This document shows, piece by piece, positions 25,866 to 34,718 of a DNA stretch of 54,461 nucleotides (the stretch's first letter is position 1; every line of letters begins with the position of its first letter). The notes below the pieces were generated by a model. That model was not told the origin of the DNA. It saw only the letters and a program-made list of their open reading frames with translations, and did no database searches. The DNA is from JAVJUS01 sp040220455. GTDB taxonomy: Bacteria > Pseudomonadota > Alphaproteobacteria > DSM-16000 > Inquilinaceae. The position numbers and the translations under genes are program-made. The stretch lies in the NCBI GenBank assembly GCA_040220455.1, contig JAVJUS010000101.1:1-54461 (forward strand), written 5' to 3'.

Positions 25866-25999
25866 GGTCGATCCTTTCCTCGATTGTCGCGTCGGGACTT
25901 GTCAGTCGGCTTGGCGGCCGGCTTCGGGGCGATCGCGGCCGGTCGTGGTGCAGGGGGTTCCCGAGATCGGCGGCGCCGGGGTACGATGATGGGCGAATG

Positions 26000-26014
26000 T
26001 GTTACACTATAACA
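26000..26014. promoter_or_regulatory. Zur box between znuA and znuC
   Basis: TGTTACACTATAACA is a perfect TGTTA-N5-TAACA palindrome in an AT-rich patch. It resembles the TGTTATA-type Zur operators of alphaproteobacteria. It lies 135 bases before znuA and 96 bases before znuC, where it could control both divergent promoters. The zur gene lies in the znuCB operon. Confidence 0.75.
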
Positions 26015-26109
26015 TCACAGCCACGCAACCGCCGGAGCCGGACGGCGGCGTTGCATCCGTCGATACCCGGCCGATCGCGCCTCCAGCGCCAGGGAACCGC
26101 CCGCGAGCC

Positions 26110-27012
26110 ATGAGCGCCTTGCTTCGTCCCTCCTCCCGCGTCGAGCCGGCCGCGGCGTCCGCGCTCACCCCACGGCGCGGCGGCTCCGACGCGTCGCCCG
26201 AGCGCCTGGTCGCCGCCGAGGGGCTGGGCGTGCGCCGCTCCGGCCACTGGCTGATCCGCGATGTCGACATCGAGGTCGCTCCGGGCCGGATCGTCTCGCT
26301 AATCGGGCCGAACGGCGCGGGCAAGACGACGACGATCCGCGCTCTCCTGGGGATCGAGGCGCCGTCGGCCGGCGTGGTGCGCCGCGCGCCGGGCCTGAGG
26401 GTGGGCTACGTGCCCCAGCGGATCGCCGTCGATCACACCCTGCCGCTGGGCGTGCGCCACCTGATGCGGCTGACGCGGCATTATTCCGACTCCGTGATCG
26501 CCGAAGCGCTGGAGGCCGTCGGCATGAGCCATCGGATCGACGCGGCCGTGCGTACGCTGTCGGGCGGAGAATTCCAGCGCGTCCTGCTGGCCCGGGCGAT
26601 CGTCGGGTCGCCGGACCTGCTGGTCCTCGACGAGCCCGTGCAGGGCGTGGACTTTGCGGGCGAGATCGCGCTCTACCGCCTTATTCGGGAGATCCGCGAC
26701 CGGCTCGGCTGTGGAGTCCTCATGGTGACCCACGACCTGCACGTGGTCATGGCGGAGACCGACACGGTCGTCTGCCTCAACGGCCATGTCTGCTGCAGCG
26801 GCCCGCCGCGCACAGTGGCCGGCTCGCCGGCTTTCCACGCCCTGTTCGGCGACCGGGCGGCGGGCGTGCTCGCGGTCTATTCCCACCATCACGACCATTC
26901 GCACGATCCCGCGAGCGACCAGGCCCGCGACCACGCTCACGATCATGCTCACCACCACGCGCACCACCATGCAGAGGGCGACGGCCGCGACCCGGCGGCC
27001 GGGGGCGCGTGA
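26110..27012 (+). CDS. znuC: Zinc ABC transporter ATP-binding protein ZnuC
   Basis: A 300-residue ABC ATPase with Walker A IGPNGAGKTTT (about residues 65-75), signature LSGGEFQRVLLARAI and Walker B LLVLDEPVQGVD. After the ATPase domain it has a His/Asp-rich tail (about residues 258-295, SHHHDHSHD and HAHDHAHHHAHHHA), unusual for a cytoplasmic ATPase but suited to Zn2+ binding. The ATG at 26110 is preferred over a GTG at 25999 that lies inside the Zur box; no strong ribosome site is visible. It overlaps znuB by one base. Confidence 0.92.
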   Translation: MSALLRPSSRVEPAAASALTPRRGGSDASPERLVAAEGLGVRRSGHWLIRDVDIEVAPGRIVSLIGPNGAGKTTTIRALLGIEAPSAGVVRRAPGLRVGYVPQRIAVDHTLPLGVRHLMRLTRHYSDSVIAEALEAVGMSHRIDAAVRTLSGGEFQRVLLARAIVGSPDLLVLDEPVQGVDFAGEIALYRLIREIRDRLGCGVLMVTHDLHVVMAETDTVVCLNGHVCCSGPPRTVAGSPAFHALFGDRAAGVLAVYSHHHDHSHDPASDQARDHAHDHAHHHAHHHAEGDGRDPAAGGA

Positions 27013-27824
27013 TGATCGCGGAGCCCTTCCTGCTGCGCGCGCTGGCCGCCGGCATCGGCGTGGCGCTGGTCGCCGGGCCGCTCGGCTGCTTCGTGGTGTG
27101 GCGGCGGATGGCCTATTTCGGCAACGCCATGGCGCATGCCGCGCTGCTCGGCGTCGCTTTGGCCCTGCTGGTGGAGATCGACCCGCTGATCGGGGTCTTC
27201 GTGGTCGCGGCCGCCGTGGCGGTCGCGCTCTACGCGCTGCAGGGTCGGGCGGACCTGACGGCCGACGCCCTGTTGGGTATCCTCGCCCACGGCACGCTGG
27301 CCGTCGGGCTGGTGCTGATCGCGTTCATGACCGATGTCCGGGTCGATCTGATGGGCTATCTGTTCGGCGACATCCTGGCGGTGCGGACGAGCGACCTGGC
27401 GCTGATCTATGGCGGCGGCGCGGTGGCGCTGGTCGTGCTCTGGCGGATCTGGCGCGCGCTGCTGGCCGAGACCGTTAGCCCGGACATCGCCCGGGCCGAG
27501 GGGCTCGCCACGGACCGGGCGCGGCTCGCCTTCCTGCTCCTGATGGCCGGGGTGATCGCAGCGGCGCTCAAGCTCGTCGGCATCCTGTTGATCACCGCCA
27601 TGCTGATCGTGCCGGCGGCCGCGGCGCGCGCCTTCGCCACCGGGCCGGTCGGCATGGCCGCGCTCGCCGCCCTGATCGGCTGCCTGTCGGTCGTCGCCGG
27701 GCTCTGGGGCTCCTTCGTGGTCGACACGCCGTCGGGGCCGTCGATCGTCGTCGCGGCGCTCGGGCTGTTCTGCCTCGCCCTGGTGGTCGACCGGCTGCGC
27801 GGTGCGCGGGAGGCGGCGCCGTGA
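27012..27824 (+). CDS. znuB: Zinc ABC transporter permease ZnuB
   Basis: A 270-residue ABC-3 family permease with about eight membrane helices. The typical opening reads MIAEPFLLRALAAGIGVALV, with CFVVWRRMAYFGNAMAHAAL and a C-terminal ILLITAMLIVPAAAARAFA. It shares the TGATG junction with znuC and a GTGA junction with zur, so the three genes form one operon under the Zur box. Confidence 0.94.
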   Translation: MIAEPFLLRALAAGIGVALVAGPLGCFVVWRRMAYFGNAMAHAALLGVALALLVEIDPLIGVFVVAAAVAVALYALQGRADLTADALLGILAHGTLAVGLVLIAFMTDVRVDLMGYLFGDILAVRTSDLALIYGGGAVALVVLWRIWRALLAETVSPDIARAEGLATDRARLAFLLLMAGVIAAALKLVGILLITAMLIVPAAAARAFATGPVGMAALAALIGCLSVVAGLWGSFVVDTPSGPSIVVAALGLFCLALVVDRLRGAREAAP

Positions 27825-28258
27825 CCGGCGCGATTCCCCATGGCGCCGCCAGCGGCGGCGAGGCCGGCGCGCGCGCGGCGCTGGGCAAGAACGACCGCGC
27901 GGTGCTCGACGTCCTGCGCGGCGCGCGCTCGGGGCTTGGCGCCTACGACATCCTCGACGCGTTGCGCCCGGCGGGGCTGAAGGCACCGCTCCAGGTCTAC
28001 CGCGCCCTCAACCGGCTGATGGCGCGCGGCCTGGTCCACAAGATCGAGAGCCTGAACGCCTATGTCGCCTGTGCCCGTCCGGGCGACGCCTGCGCCGCGG
28101 CGCTCGCCATCTGCCGGGCCTGCGGCGCGGTGAGCGAGTTCACCGACGCGGAGATCGATCGCCGACTCAACTGCTGGTGCCGCGAGGCCGCCTTCACGCC
28201 CGAGCAGGTGACGCTGGAGATCCGCGGCCTGTGCACGGATTGCGCGGTGGAGGCATAG
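27821..28258 (+). CDS. zur: Zinc uptake regulator Zur (Fur family)
   Basis: A 145-residue Fur-family repressor. It has a winged-helix domain (YDILDALRPAGLKAPLQVYR then ALNRLMARGLVHKIES) and two CxxC pairs that form the structural zinc site (ICRACG and LCTDCA). The GTG start overlaps the znuB stop. Placement inside the znu operon and the palindrome upstream of it identify it as Zur rather than Fur. It would repress znuA and znuCB-zur when zinc is plentiful. Confidence 0.9.
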   Translation: MTGAIPHGAASGGEAGARAALGKNDRAVLDVLRGARSGLGAYDILDALRPAGLKAPLQVYRALNRLMARGLVHKIESLNAYVACARPGDACAAALAICRACGAVSEFTDAEIDRRLNCWCREAAFTPEQVTLEIRGLCTDCAVEA

Positions 28259-28392
28259 GGCGCCCGGGTCGCGTCTTGCATCCCGGTGCGGTCAACGCCA
28301 TGGTGCTCTCGCCCCGGGGCTTTCGCGCGAAGGTCTCCGGCGGCGTCAACGGCGCCCCGCGAGGCGCCGGCATCCTTGAACGGGAGGAATCG

Positions 28393-29415
28393 ATGGTCAG
28401 CCTGACCAAGGCCGCGCTCGGCGGGCTCGTCGCCGCCACGCTGCTGGGCGGCACCGCCGCCGCGCAGGAGTACAGCTTCCGCTTCCAGTCGAGCGATCCG
28501 TCCGGCAACCCCAACTACATCCTCAAGCAGGAATGGGCCGAGCGCGTCGGCGAGATGAGCGGCGGCCGGCTCGAGATCGAGATGCTGCCCGTCGGCTCCG
28601 TCGTCGAGCACAACGAGACGATGGACGCCATCTCCGCCGGCATCCTCGACGGCCATATCACCGACACCAGCTACTTCGCCGGCAAGGATCCGGCCTTCGG
28701 CCTGATCGCCAATCCGGTCGGCGCCTGGTCGGACCCGGACGAGATGCTGCGATTCGTCGAGTACGGCGGCGGCAAGGAGCTGATGAACGAGCTGATCGAG
28801 CCTTACGGCCTGCACTTCATCGGCGCCACGACGCCGGGGCTCGAGGCGTTCGTGTCGGCGGTTCCGCTGGAGGGCGTCGACGATCTGGAAGGCCTCAAGA
28901 TGCGCGCGCCCGAGGGCCTCGTGCAGGAGGTCTTCGCCGCCGCGGGCGCCGCGCCGGTCAACCTGCCGGGCTCGGAGGTGTTCACCTCGCTCGACAAGGG
29001 CGTGATCGAGGCCGCGGACTACTCGGTCTTCTCGACCAACCAGGCCCAGGGCCTGCACGACGTGGCCACGCACCCGATCTATCCGGGCTTCCACTCGATG
29101 CCGCTGGTCGAGGTGTCGATGAACCTCGAGAAGTGGAACGAGCTGCCGGCCGATCTGCAGGCGATCCTGGAGGTTTCCGTGCGGGACTTCGCGCGCGACA
29201 TGACCTCCCAGCTCGCCATGCGCGACCAGGTCGCGGTCGCCGAGGCGCGCGCCGCCGAGGACATCACCGTGCACAACTGGTCGGATTCCGAGCGCGCCCG
29301 GTTCCGCGCCATCGCCAAGGAGCAGTGGGAGGAAGTCGCGAGCCGGTCGGAGAACGCGCAGAAGGTCTACGACACGCTGGTCGCCTATCTCGAGGATCAG
29401 GGCCTGATCCAGTAA
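28393..29415 (+). CDS. TRAP transporter periplasmic binding protein (DctP family)
   Basis: A 340-residue extracytoplasmic solute receptor with a signal peptide (residues 1-24, ending GTAAAQ). It has DctP-family stretches such as SGGRLEIEMLPVGSVVEHNE, LKMRAPEGLVQEVFAAAGA and EVFTSLDKGVIEAADYSVF. The ligand is probably an organic acid but cannot be named. AGGAA lies 5 bases before the ATG. It is the first gene of a three-gene TRAP operon, separated from dctQ by a stem-loop that may keep binding-protein levels above permease levels. Confidence 0.9.
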   Translation: MVSLTKAALGGLVAATLLGGTAAAQEYSFRFQSSDPSGNPNYILKQEWAERVGEMSGGRLEIEMLPVGSVVEHNETMDAISAGILDGHITDTSYFAGKDPAFGLIANPVGAWSDPDEMLRFVEYGGGKELMNELIEPYGLHFIGATTPGLEAFVSAVPLEGVDDLEGLKMRAPEGLVQEVFAAAGAAPVNLPGSEVFTSLDKGVIEAADYSVFSTNQAQGLHDVATHPIYPGFHSMPLVEVSMNLEKWNELPADLQAILEVSVRDFARDMTSQLAMRDQVAVAEARAAEDITVHNWSDSERARFRAIAKEQWEEVASRSENAQKVYDTLVAYLEDQGLIQ

Positions 29416-29442
29416 GGCCCGGACCTCGAGCCCACCGGTAGG

Positions 29443-29468
29443 GGCGGGGGCCGGTCGGCCCCCCCGCC
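29443..29468 (+). terminator. GC-rich stem-loop between dctP and dctQ
   Basis: GGCGGGGGCC pairs with GGCCCCCCCGCC around a GGTC loop, allowing a two-base bulge. No T-tract follows, so it may act as a partial terminator or as an RNA stabiliser for the upstream dctP message rather than as a full stop. Confidence 0.5.
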
Positions 29469-29490
29469 TTCCTCCTCCCGGGAGCCTCCG

Positions 29491-30087
29491 ATGACAGACC
29501 CCGAGCGGGGCGCGACGGCCGGCGCCGGCCCCGATGGCATCCCTGACGCCGGGGCGGGCCCGCACAGGCCGGTAGCGCCCGTCCCGCCGGAATCAGGGAT
29601 CCTCGGCCGCGCCATCGGCCGGGTGGGCATGGTCTTCGCCGTCGGCTTCGTGGTCTCGATGGCGATCCTCATCATGGAGATCGTCCTGCGCTACGGCTTC
29701 AATGCGCCGACGCTGTGGGCGCACGAGACGACGATCTTCATCTGCGCCATCAACTTCGCCTTCGGCGGGCTTTATTGCGCGGCGAAGAACCGGCACATCC
29801 GGGTCGTCCTGATCTACGACGCGGTCGGGCCGCGCACCCGCCGCGCGCTCGACGTGGCCATCTCGCTGGTCTCGGCGGTCGCCTCGGGCTTCTTCGCCTA
29901 TGCCGGCTGGCTGATGGTCGAGCGCGCGACCATGCGCCCGGACGGCTCCTTCCGGCTGGAGGGCACGGGCTCGGCCTGGAACCCGCCGACCCCTGCGCTG
30001 ACGAAGGTCTTCCTTTTCGTCGTCCTGATCCTTCTCTGTGTCCAGTTCCTGATCCTCGCCGTCAACTACGCCCGGCGGAGGGTCTGA
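29491..30087 (+). CDS. TRAP transporter small permease (DctQ family)
   Basis: A 198-residue protein with four membrane helices after a polar, Pro/Gly-rich 38-residue N-terminus. Conserved features include RYGFNAPTLWAHETTIFICA and AAKNRHIRVVLIYD, typical of DctQ. It forms the membrane complex with the large permease that starts one base after its stop codon. A ribosome site (GGGAGCC) precedes the ATG. Confidence 0.88.
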   Translation: MTDPERGATAGAGPDGIPDAGAGPHRPVAPVPPESGILGRAIGRVGMVFAVGFVVSMAILIMEIVLRYGFNAPTLWAHETTIFICAINFAFGGLYCAAKNRHIRVVLIYDAVGPRTRRALDVAISLVSAVASGFFAYAGWLMVERATMRPDGSFRLEGTGSAWNPPTPALTKVFLFVVLILLCVQFLILAVNYARRRV

Positions 30088-30088
30088 C

Positions 30089-31414
30089 GTGTTCGATCTT
30101 TCGGCGCTGGGCATCGAGGGCGGCACGATCGTCATGTTCGCCATGCTGCTGGGCTTCCTGCTCACCGGCATGCCACTGGCCTTCGTCACGCTGCTGGTCG
30201 CGCTGATCTTCGCGCTAGGCTGGTTCGGGCCGATGGCCGTGCCGCTGATCACCAGCCGCGTCTATTCCTTCGTCACCTCCTTCGTCTTCGTCTCGGTGCC
30301 GATGTTCGTGATGATGGCGGCGGTGCTCGACCGCTCCGGCATCGCGCGGGACCTGTTCGACGCCATGCGCTTGGTCGGCGGCCGGCTGCGCGGCGGCGTG
30401 GCGATCCAGACCCTGATCGTCGCGGTCATCCTGGCCGCCATGTCGGGCATCATCGGCGGTGAGGTGGTGCTGTTGGGCCTGCTCGCCCTGCCGCAGATGC
30501 TGCGGCTGGGCTACGACCGCAGCCTGGCGATCGGCGTCGTCTGCGCCGGCGGCGCGCTGGGCACGATGGTGCCGCCCTCGATCGTGCTGATCATCTTCGG
30601 GCTGACCGCCAACGTCTCGATCGCCGACCTGTTCACCGCTGCGTTCATTCCCGGACTGCTGCTGGCGCTGCTCTACGTCGCCTATGTCCTGATCCGCTCC
30701 CACCTGGAGCCGCACAAGGCGCCGATCCCCGAGCCCGATCCGACGCCCCTGGCCGAGAAGCTGCGCCTGCTCAAGGGGCTCGTCCTGCCCCTGATGGTGG
30801 TGGTCTTCGTGCTCGGCTCGATCTACGGCGGCATCGCCTCGGTGACAGAGGCGTCGGCCGTCGGCGTCGCCGGCGTGATCCTGTCGACGATCCTGCGCGG
30901 GGAGTTCAGCCTCACCCTGATCAAGGGCGCCGCGCTCCAGACGCTCGAGACCTGCGGCATGATCGTGTGGATCGGCATCGGCGCCTCGGCGCTGGTCGGC
31001 GTGTTCAACCTGATGGGCGGGATCAAGTTCGTCTCGGGCCTGTTCCTCGGCATTTCGGCGAGCCCGATCGCCATCCTGATCCTGATGATGGTGATCCTGT
31101 TCGTGCTGGGCATGTTCCTCGACTGGGTCGGCATCACGCTGCTGACCATGCCGATCTTCGTGCCGATCATCACCGAACTCGGCTTCGACCCGATCTGGTT
31201 CGGCGTCCTGTTCTGCATGAACATGCAGATGTCGTTCCTGTCGCCGCCCTTCGGCCCGGCGGCGTTCTACCTGAAATCGGTCGCGCCGCCGGACATCTCG
31301 CTGGGCGACATCTTCAAGTCGCTGCTGCCCTTCATCGGCCTTCAGGCGGTGATGGTGGTCCTGCTGATCGTCTTCCCCTGGCTGACCGGCCGCTCGGGCC
31401 AGCTCGTGCCCTGA
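30089..31414 (+). CDS. TRAP transporter large permease (DctM family)
   Basis: A 441-residue, roughly 12-helix DctM permease that drives Na+-coupled uptake. Typical stretches are GGEVVLLGLLALPQMLRLGY, GALGTMVPPSIVLIIFGL and SFLSPPFGPAAFYLKSVAPP. It starts with GTG at 30089 after the dctQ stop. It ends the TRAP operon; a 118-bp AT-rich gap with inverted repeats follows. Confidence 0.92.
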   Translation: MFDLSALGIEGGTIVMFAMLLGFLLTGMPLAFVTLLVALIFALGWFGPMAVPLITSRVYSFVTSFVFVSVPMFVMMAAVLDRSGIARDLFDAMRLVGGRLRGGVAIQTLIVAVILAAMSGIIGGEVVLLGLLALPQMLRLGYDRSLAIGVVCAGGALGTMVPPSIVLIIFGLTANVSIADLFTAAFIPGLLLALLYVAYVLIRSHLEPHKAPIPEPDPTPLAEKLRLLKGLVLPLMVVVFVLGSIYGGIASVTEASAVGVAGVILSTILRGEFSLTLIKGAALQTLETCGMIVWIGIGASALVGVFNLMGGIKFVSGLFLGISASPIAILILMMVILFVLGMFLDWVGITLLTMPIFVPIITELGFDPIWFGVLFCMNMQMSFLSPPFGPAAFYLKSVAPPDISLGDIFKSLLPFIGLQAVMVVLLIVFPWLTGRSGQLVP

Positions 31415-31445
31415 CGGGCACGGCCGTCGGCGGCCGACCGGAAGG

Positions 31446-31482
31446 CGCACACGGCGCCGACCGCTTGACCTGCCCGTGTGCG
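31446..31482. repeat. 9-bp inverted repeat after dctM
   Basis: CGCACACGG (31446-31454) and CCGTGTGCG (31474-31482) are perfect complements with a 19-base loop. There is no following T-run, so it is only a weak terminator candidate; an operator for the next gene is equally possible. Confidence 0.4.
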
Positions 31483-31498
31483 AGCGACTAAATCCTTA

Positions 31499-31524
31499 AA
31501 TTGTGTCCTATGCCATAGACAATT
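31499..31524. promoter_or_regulatory. AT-rich imperfect palindrome in the helicase promoter region
   Basis: AATTGT-GTC-CTATG and CATAG-ACAATT face each other around one central base, with a three-base GTC bulge on the left arm. The surrounding stretch 31488-31545 is strikingly AT-rich for this genome. It ends 8 bases before the GTG of the helicase gene, so it may be a promoter, an operator or a leader hairpin. Confidence 0.4.
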
Positions 31525-31532
31525 AGTTAGAA

Positions 31533-34500
31533 GTGTATTCGAAGCGCCAGCGCGGCAGCGGCCGGGGCGCCGGCACTCGCACGCCGACGGTCGGAAGGGC
31601 GCCCGTCCCCGGCCGCGCCGGCTCGTCCGGACCGAAAGCGGTACGCGAGGCCCCGGCCCGGGCCTCGACCCCGTCGCTCAGCGCCGCGCCGGCGCGCGCG
31701 CCGCGATCACGCGCGGCGGAGTACGCCGTGGCCCTGCGCGCCATGCTCGCGGAAGAGGGGACCGCGCGCGGCCACACCCGGACGCATGCTCTCGGGACGG
31801 GCCTGCGGGTCGAGCGCGCCGACGGCCGAACGCTCTACCGCTTCCAGGGGCGGGAGCTGCCCGACATCTTCGAGGATGCGCGCCTGGAGCTGCTCGCCGG
31901 CGGCCGGGCGGAGCCTGCGACGCTGGTCTCGCTCGGTGCCGGCGGGCTCGACGTCGCCGTCAGCCGAGACCTGGGGGACAGGGTCCGCGATGCCCGGCTC
32001 GTCGTCTCCGACACCCGGCTGACCGAAGCGCTTCTCCGCGATCTCGACGCGGTAGAGGCGGGGGAGGGGCCGGTCGACGCGCGGCTTGCCGACGCGGTGG
32101 TCGAGGGCTGGCGTCTCGTGCCGCCGGACCCTGTTCCGCGGGCAGCCGGAGCCGCGGCCGACGGGCTCGATCCCGATCAGCGCGCGGCGATGGATCGGGC
32201 CCTGCGCCAGGCCGTGACCTATCTTCTGGGTCCGCCCGGCACCGGCAAGACGCGCACCCTGGCGGCGATCGTCGGGGCGCTGGCGGCGGCGGGCCGTCGG
32301 GTGCTGGTCGTCGCGAACACCAACGGGGCGGTCGACGGGGTGCTGGCGCGTGTCTGGCGCAACGGCGTCGCCGGATACCCGGCGGCGGGCGAGGCCGGCG
32401 CCGGCATCTTGCGTCTCGGCCGGATCGCGGCGCCGATGGACGGCACGGACTATGCCGAGGCGGTGAGCTACGACCGGCTCGCCGAGCGCGCGCGCCAGGC
32501 CGTGCTCGCCGATCGACCGGCTATCCGGGCGCGCCGCGCCGAGCGGGAAGCGGCGCTGTCGCGCGCCCTGTCAGCGCGCACCCGGCGGGACGAGCGCGAC
32601 GCGCTGGAGCGGCGCATCGCCATGATCGGCAAGGAAATCGCCGGGCTGGACCAGGAATCGCGCGAGGCCGAGGCGATCGCCGATCGCCAGCGGAGCCTGC
32701 TCGACACGCTGGCGAAGGAGCGCCGGGTGGCGCGCCGGGCCGGGCCCCTGGCTCGTTTGATCCGCCGCTCGGTCCGCGAGGTCGAGGACGACATCGCCTG
32801 GGTGCGCTACGAACTCGACCGGGCGGAGGCGAGCGCGCGGGAGCGCGCCGCCGCGCTCGAGGCGGCGCGACGGAGGCTCGAGGCCGCTCGACTGGCGTTG
32901 CGGGACCTCGACGAAGCGGCGGTCGCGGCGCCCGATCCGGGGAGCGGCGGTGGTATCGACGGCGGCATGGACGGCGACCTCGATATCGAGGGCCATTGCG
33001 CGGCGGTGGAGGCGGCCCGCGCCGAGGTCGCCGCGCTGGACGATCGCGCGACGGCGGCGCGTGCCTCCGTCCTGGCCTCGGCCCGGGTCGTCGGGGCGAC
33101 TGCGACCAAGGCCCATCTGGCCGCCCGGTCGCTCGGCCCGTTCGACGCCGCGGTCGTCGACGAGGCATCCATGATCGCTCTGCCGGCGCTCTATCTGGTC
33201 GCCGGCCTGGCCCGCGAGCGGGTGGTGGTGTGTGGCGATGCCGGTCAGTTGCCGCCGATCCTGCGCACGCGCAAGGAGGCGATTCGGCGGGTCCTGGGCG
33301 GGGACGTGTTCCGGGCGGCGGGCGCGGGCGATCCTGCGGAGCCGCATCCGGCCGCGGCGCTGCTGACCGTTCAGCGACGCATGGCGGCACCGATCTGCGC
33401 ATTGATCGACGGGCCGATCTACGGCGGGCGGCTCGTCACCGCGCCCGAGGAGGCGGCGGCACCGCGCCATGCGCCACCGCCCGAGCTGATCGCGCCGAGC
33501 CGCCTGGCCGTCATCGACAGCAGCGCGCTGGGCTCGCGCCAGTCGGTCGATGCCGACGGCTCGCGCTTCAACATGACCCATGCCCTGATCGCCCGCGCGC
33601 TCGTCGAGCGTCTGGCGGCCGAGGGCCGGATCGAGGACGGTACGGATATCGGGCTCTGCACGCCCTACGCCGCCCAGGGCCGGCTGATCCGGCGCCTGCT
33701 CGCCGAGCGCGGGCTCGACGGCCGGGTGACCTGCGATACCGTGCACGGCTTCCAGGGGGCCGATCGCCGGATCATGGTGCTGGAAACGCCGGATGCGGAG
33801 GGCGACGCCGGGTCGCTCGGCCCCATGGCCCGCGACGCGGCGCCGGACGGGGAGGGGGCGCGCCAGCTCAACGTCGCCATCAGCCGGGCGCGCGACGCCC
33901 TGGTCGTCATCGCCGATCTCGCCTGGCTCGACCGCACGGCGCCGGCCGATTCGATGATGCGCGGCGTCCTCGACGAGATACGGTCGCAAGGCCGCGTGAT
34001 CGACGCCCGGACCCTGCTGGCCGGGACCGGCACCGAGCCCGTTGCCGCGGAGTCGCCGTCGGCTGGCGGCGCGACGGACCGCCCGGCCGAGGCCTCCGGC
34101 GACTCATCCTCGCGCCTGATCCGCCTGTGCGATGCGGCGGCGTTCACCGAGGCGGTGCGCGACGACATCGAGGCGGCGACGCGCAGCGTGGTGGTCTTCT
34201 CCGCCTTCGTGACGCCCAAGCGGGTCGAGGACTATCTCGACCTCTTCCATCGCAAGACAGCCGAGGGCGTGGCGATCCGCTGCGTGACCCGGCCGCCTTT
34301 CGCCAACGGCTCGATGAGCGCGGCCCGGACAGCCGAGACGCTGGATCGGCTGGAGGCCGCGGGCTGCATCGTCGACACCCGCGAGCAGACGCACGAGAAG
34401 GTGGTCATCGTCGATGACCGGATCGTCTGGCATGGCTCCCTGAACGTCCTCTCGAACACCGACCGGACCGACGAGCTGATGACCGGCGTGGTCGGCCGCG

Positions 34501-34697
34501 ACTTCGCGGAGGAAACGGCCCGCCTGCTTGCCCGGGTTCGGCGCGGCGACGATGGCCCGTCCGGGGCCTCGGCCGCCGAGAATCCGCGCTGCCCGAGCTG
34601 TGGCGGGCGGACCTACCTGGCGGGGAGAAGCGCGCGGGCCCGGCGCCCCCGCTTCGCTTGCGAAGCCGGCTGCGAGAGCGCGTCGGGCGCGCGCTGA
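31533..34697 (+). CDS. SF1 helicase fused to a phospholipase-D-type nuclease domain and zinc finger
   Basis: Up to 1054 residues. The helicase core has Walker A LLGPPGTGKTRT (about residue 233), Walker B FDAAVVDEASM (about 542), motif III VVCGDAGQLPPIL, motif V CDTVHGFQGADRR and motif VI LNVAISRARDALVV, as in Upf1/DNA2-like SF1B enzymes. A coiled-coil stalk (about 330-500) splits the first RecA domain. Residues ~870-990 form a PLD domain with one HKD-type motif, HEKVVIVDDRIVWHGSLN. A CPSC...CEAGC zinc finger ends the protein. Helicase plus PLD in one chain resembles single-protein (type II) Mokosh anti-phage systems, but no related defence gene is adjacent. The GTG at 31533 is uncertain; the first 60 residues are low-complexity. 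Confidence 0.8.
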   Translation: MYSKRQRGSGRGAGTRTPTVGRAPVPGRAGSSGPKAVREAPARASTPSLSAAPARAPRSRAAEYAVALRAMLAEEGTARGHTRTHALGTGLRVERADGRTLYRFQGRELPDIFEDARLELLAGGRAEPATLVSLGAGGLDVAVSRDLGDRVRDARLVVSDTRLTEALLRDLDAVEAGEGPVDARLADAVVEGWRLVPPDPVPRAAGAAADGLDPDQRAAMDRALRQAVTYLLGPPGTGKTRTLAAIVGALAAAGRRVLVVANTNGAVDGVLARVWRNGVAGYPAAGEAGAGILRLGRIAAPMDGTDYAEAVSYDRLAERARQAVLADRPAIRARRAEREAALSRALSARTRRDERDALERRIAMIGKEIAGLDQESREAEAIADRQRSLLDTLAKERRVARRAGPLARLIRRSVREVEDDIAWVRYELDRAEASARERAAALEAARRRLEAARLALRDLDEAAVAAPDPGSGGGIDGGMDGDLDIEGHCAAVEAARAEVAALDDRATAARASVLASARVVGATATKAHLAARSLGPFDAAVVDEASMIALPALYLVAGLARERVVVCGDAGQLPPILRTRKEAIRRVLGGDVFRAAGAGDPAEPHPAAALLTVQRRMAAPICALIDGPIYGGRLVTAPEEAAAPRHAPPPELIAPSRLAVIDSSALGSRQSVDADGSRFNMTHALIARALVERLAAEGRIEDGTDIGLCTPYAAQGRLIRRLLAERGLDGRVTCDTVHGFQGADRRIMVLETPDAEGDAGSLGPMARDAAPDGEGARQLNVAISRARDALVVIADLAWLDRTAPADSMMRGVLDEIRSQGRVIDARTLLAGTGTEPVAAESPSAGGATDRPAEASGDSSSRLIRLCDAAAFTEAVRDDIEAATRSVVVFSAFVTPKRVEDYLDLFHRKTAEGVAIRCVTRPPFANGSMSAARTAETLDRLEAAGCIVDTREQTHEKVVIVDDRIVWHGSLNVLSNTDRTDELMTGVVGRDFAEETARLLARVRRGDDGPSGASAAENPRCPSCGGRTYLAGRSARARRPRFACEAGCESASGAR

Positions 34698-34718
34698 CAG
34701 GGCGCCGGACAGCGCTGC

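Noticed and set aside
25999..26109. GTG at 25999 as the znuC start
   Set aside because: It lies inside the Zur palindrome and the extra 37 residues have no similarity to ATPase N-termini.
31446..31482. Rho-independent terminator after dctM
   Set aside because: The 9-bp stem has a 19-base loop and no T-run, so it is listed only as an inverted repeat.
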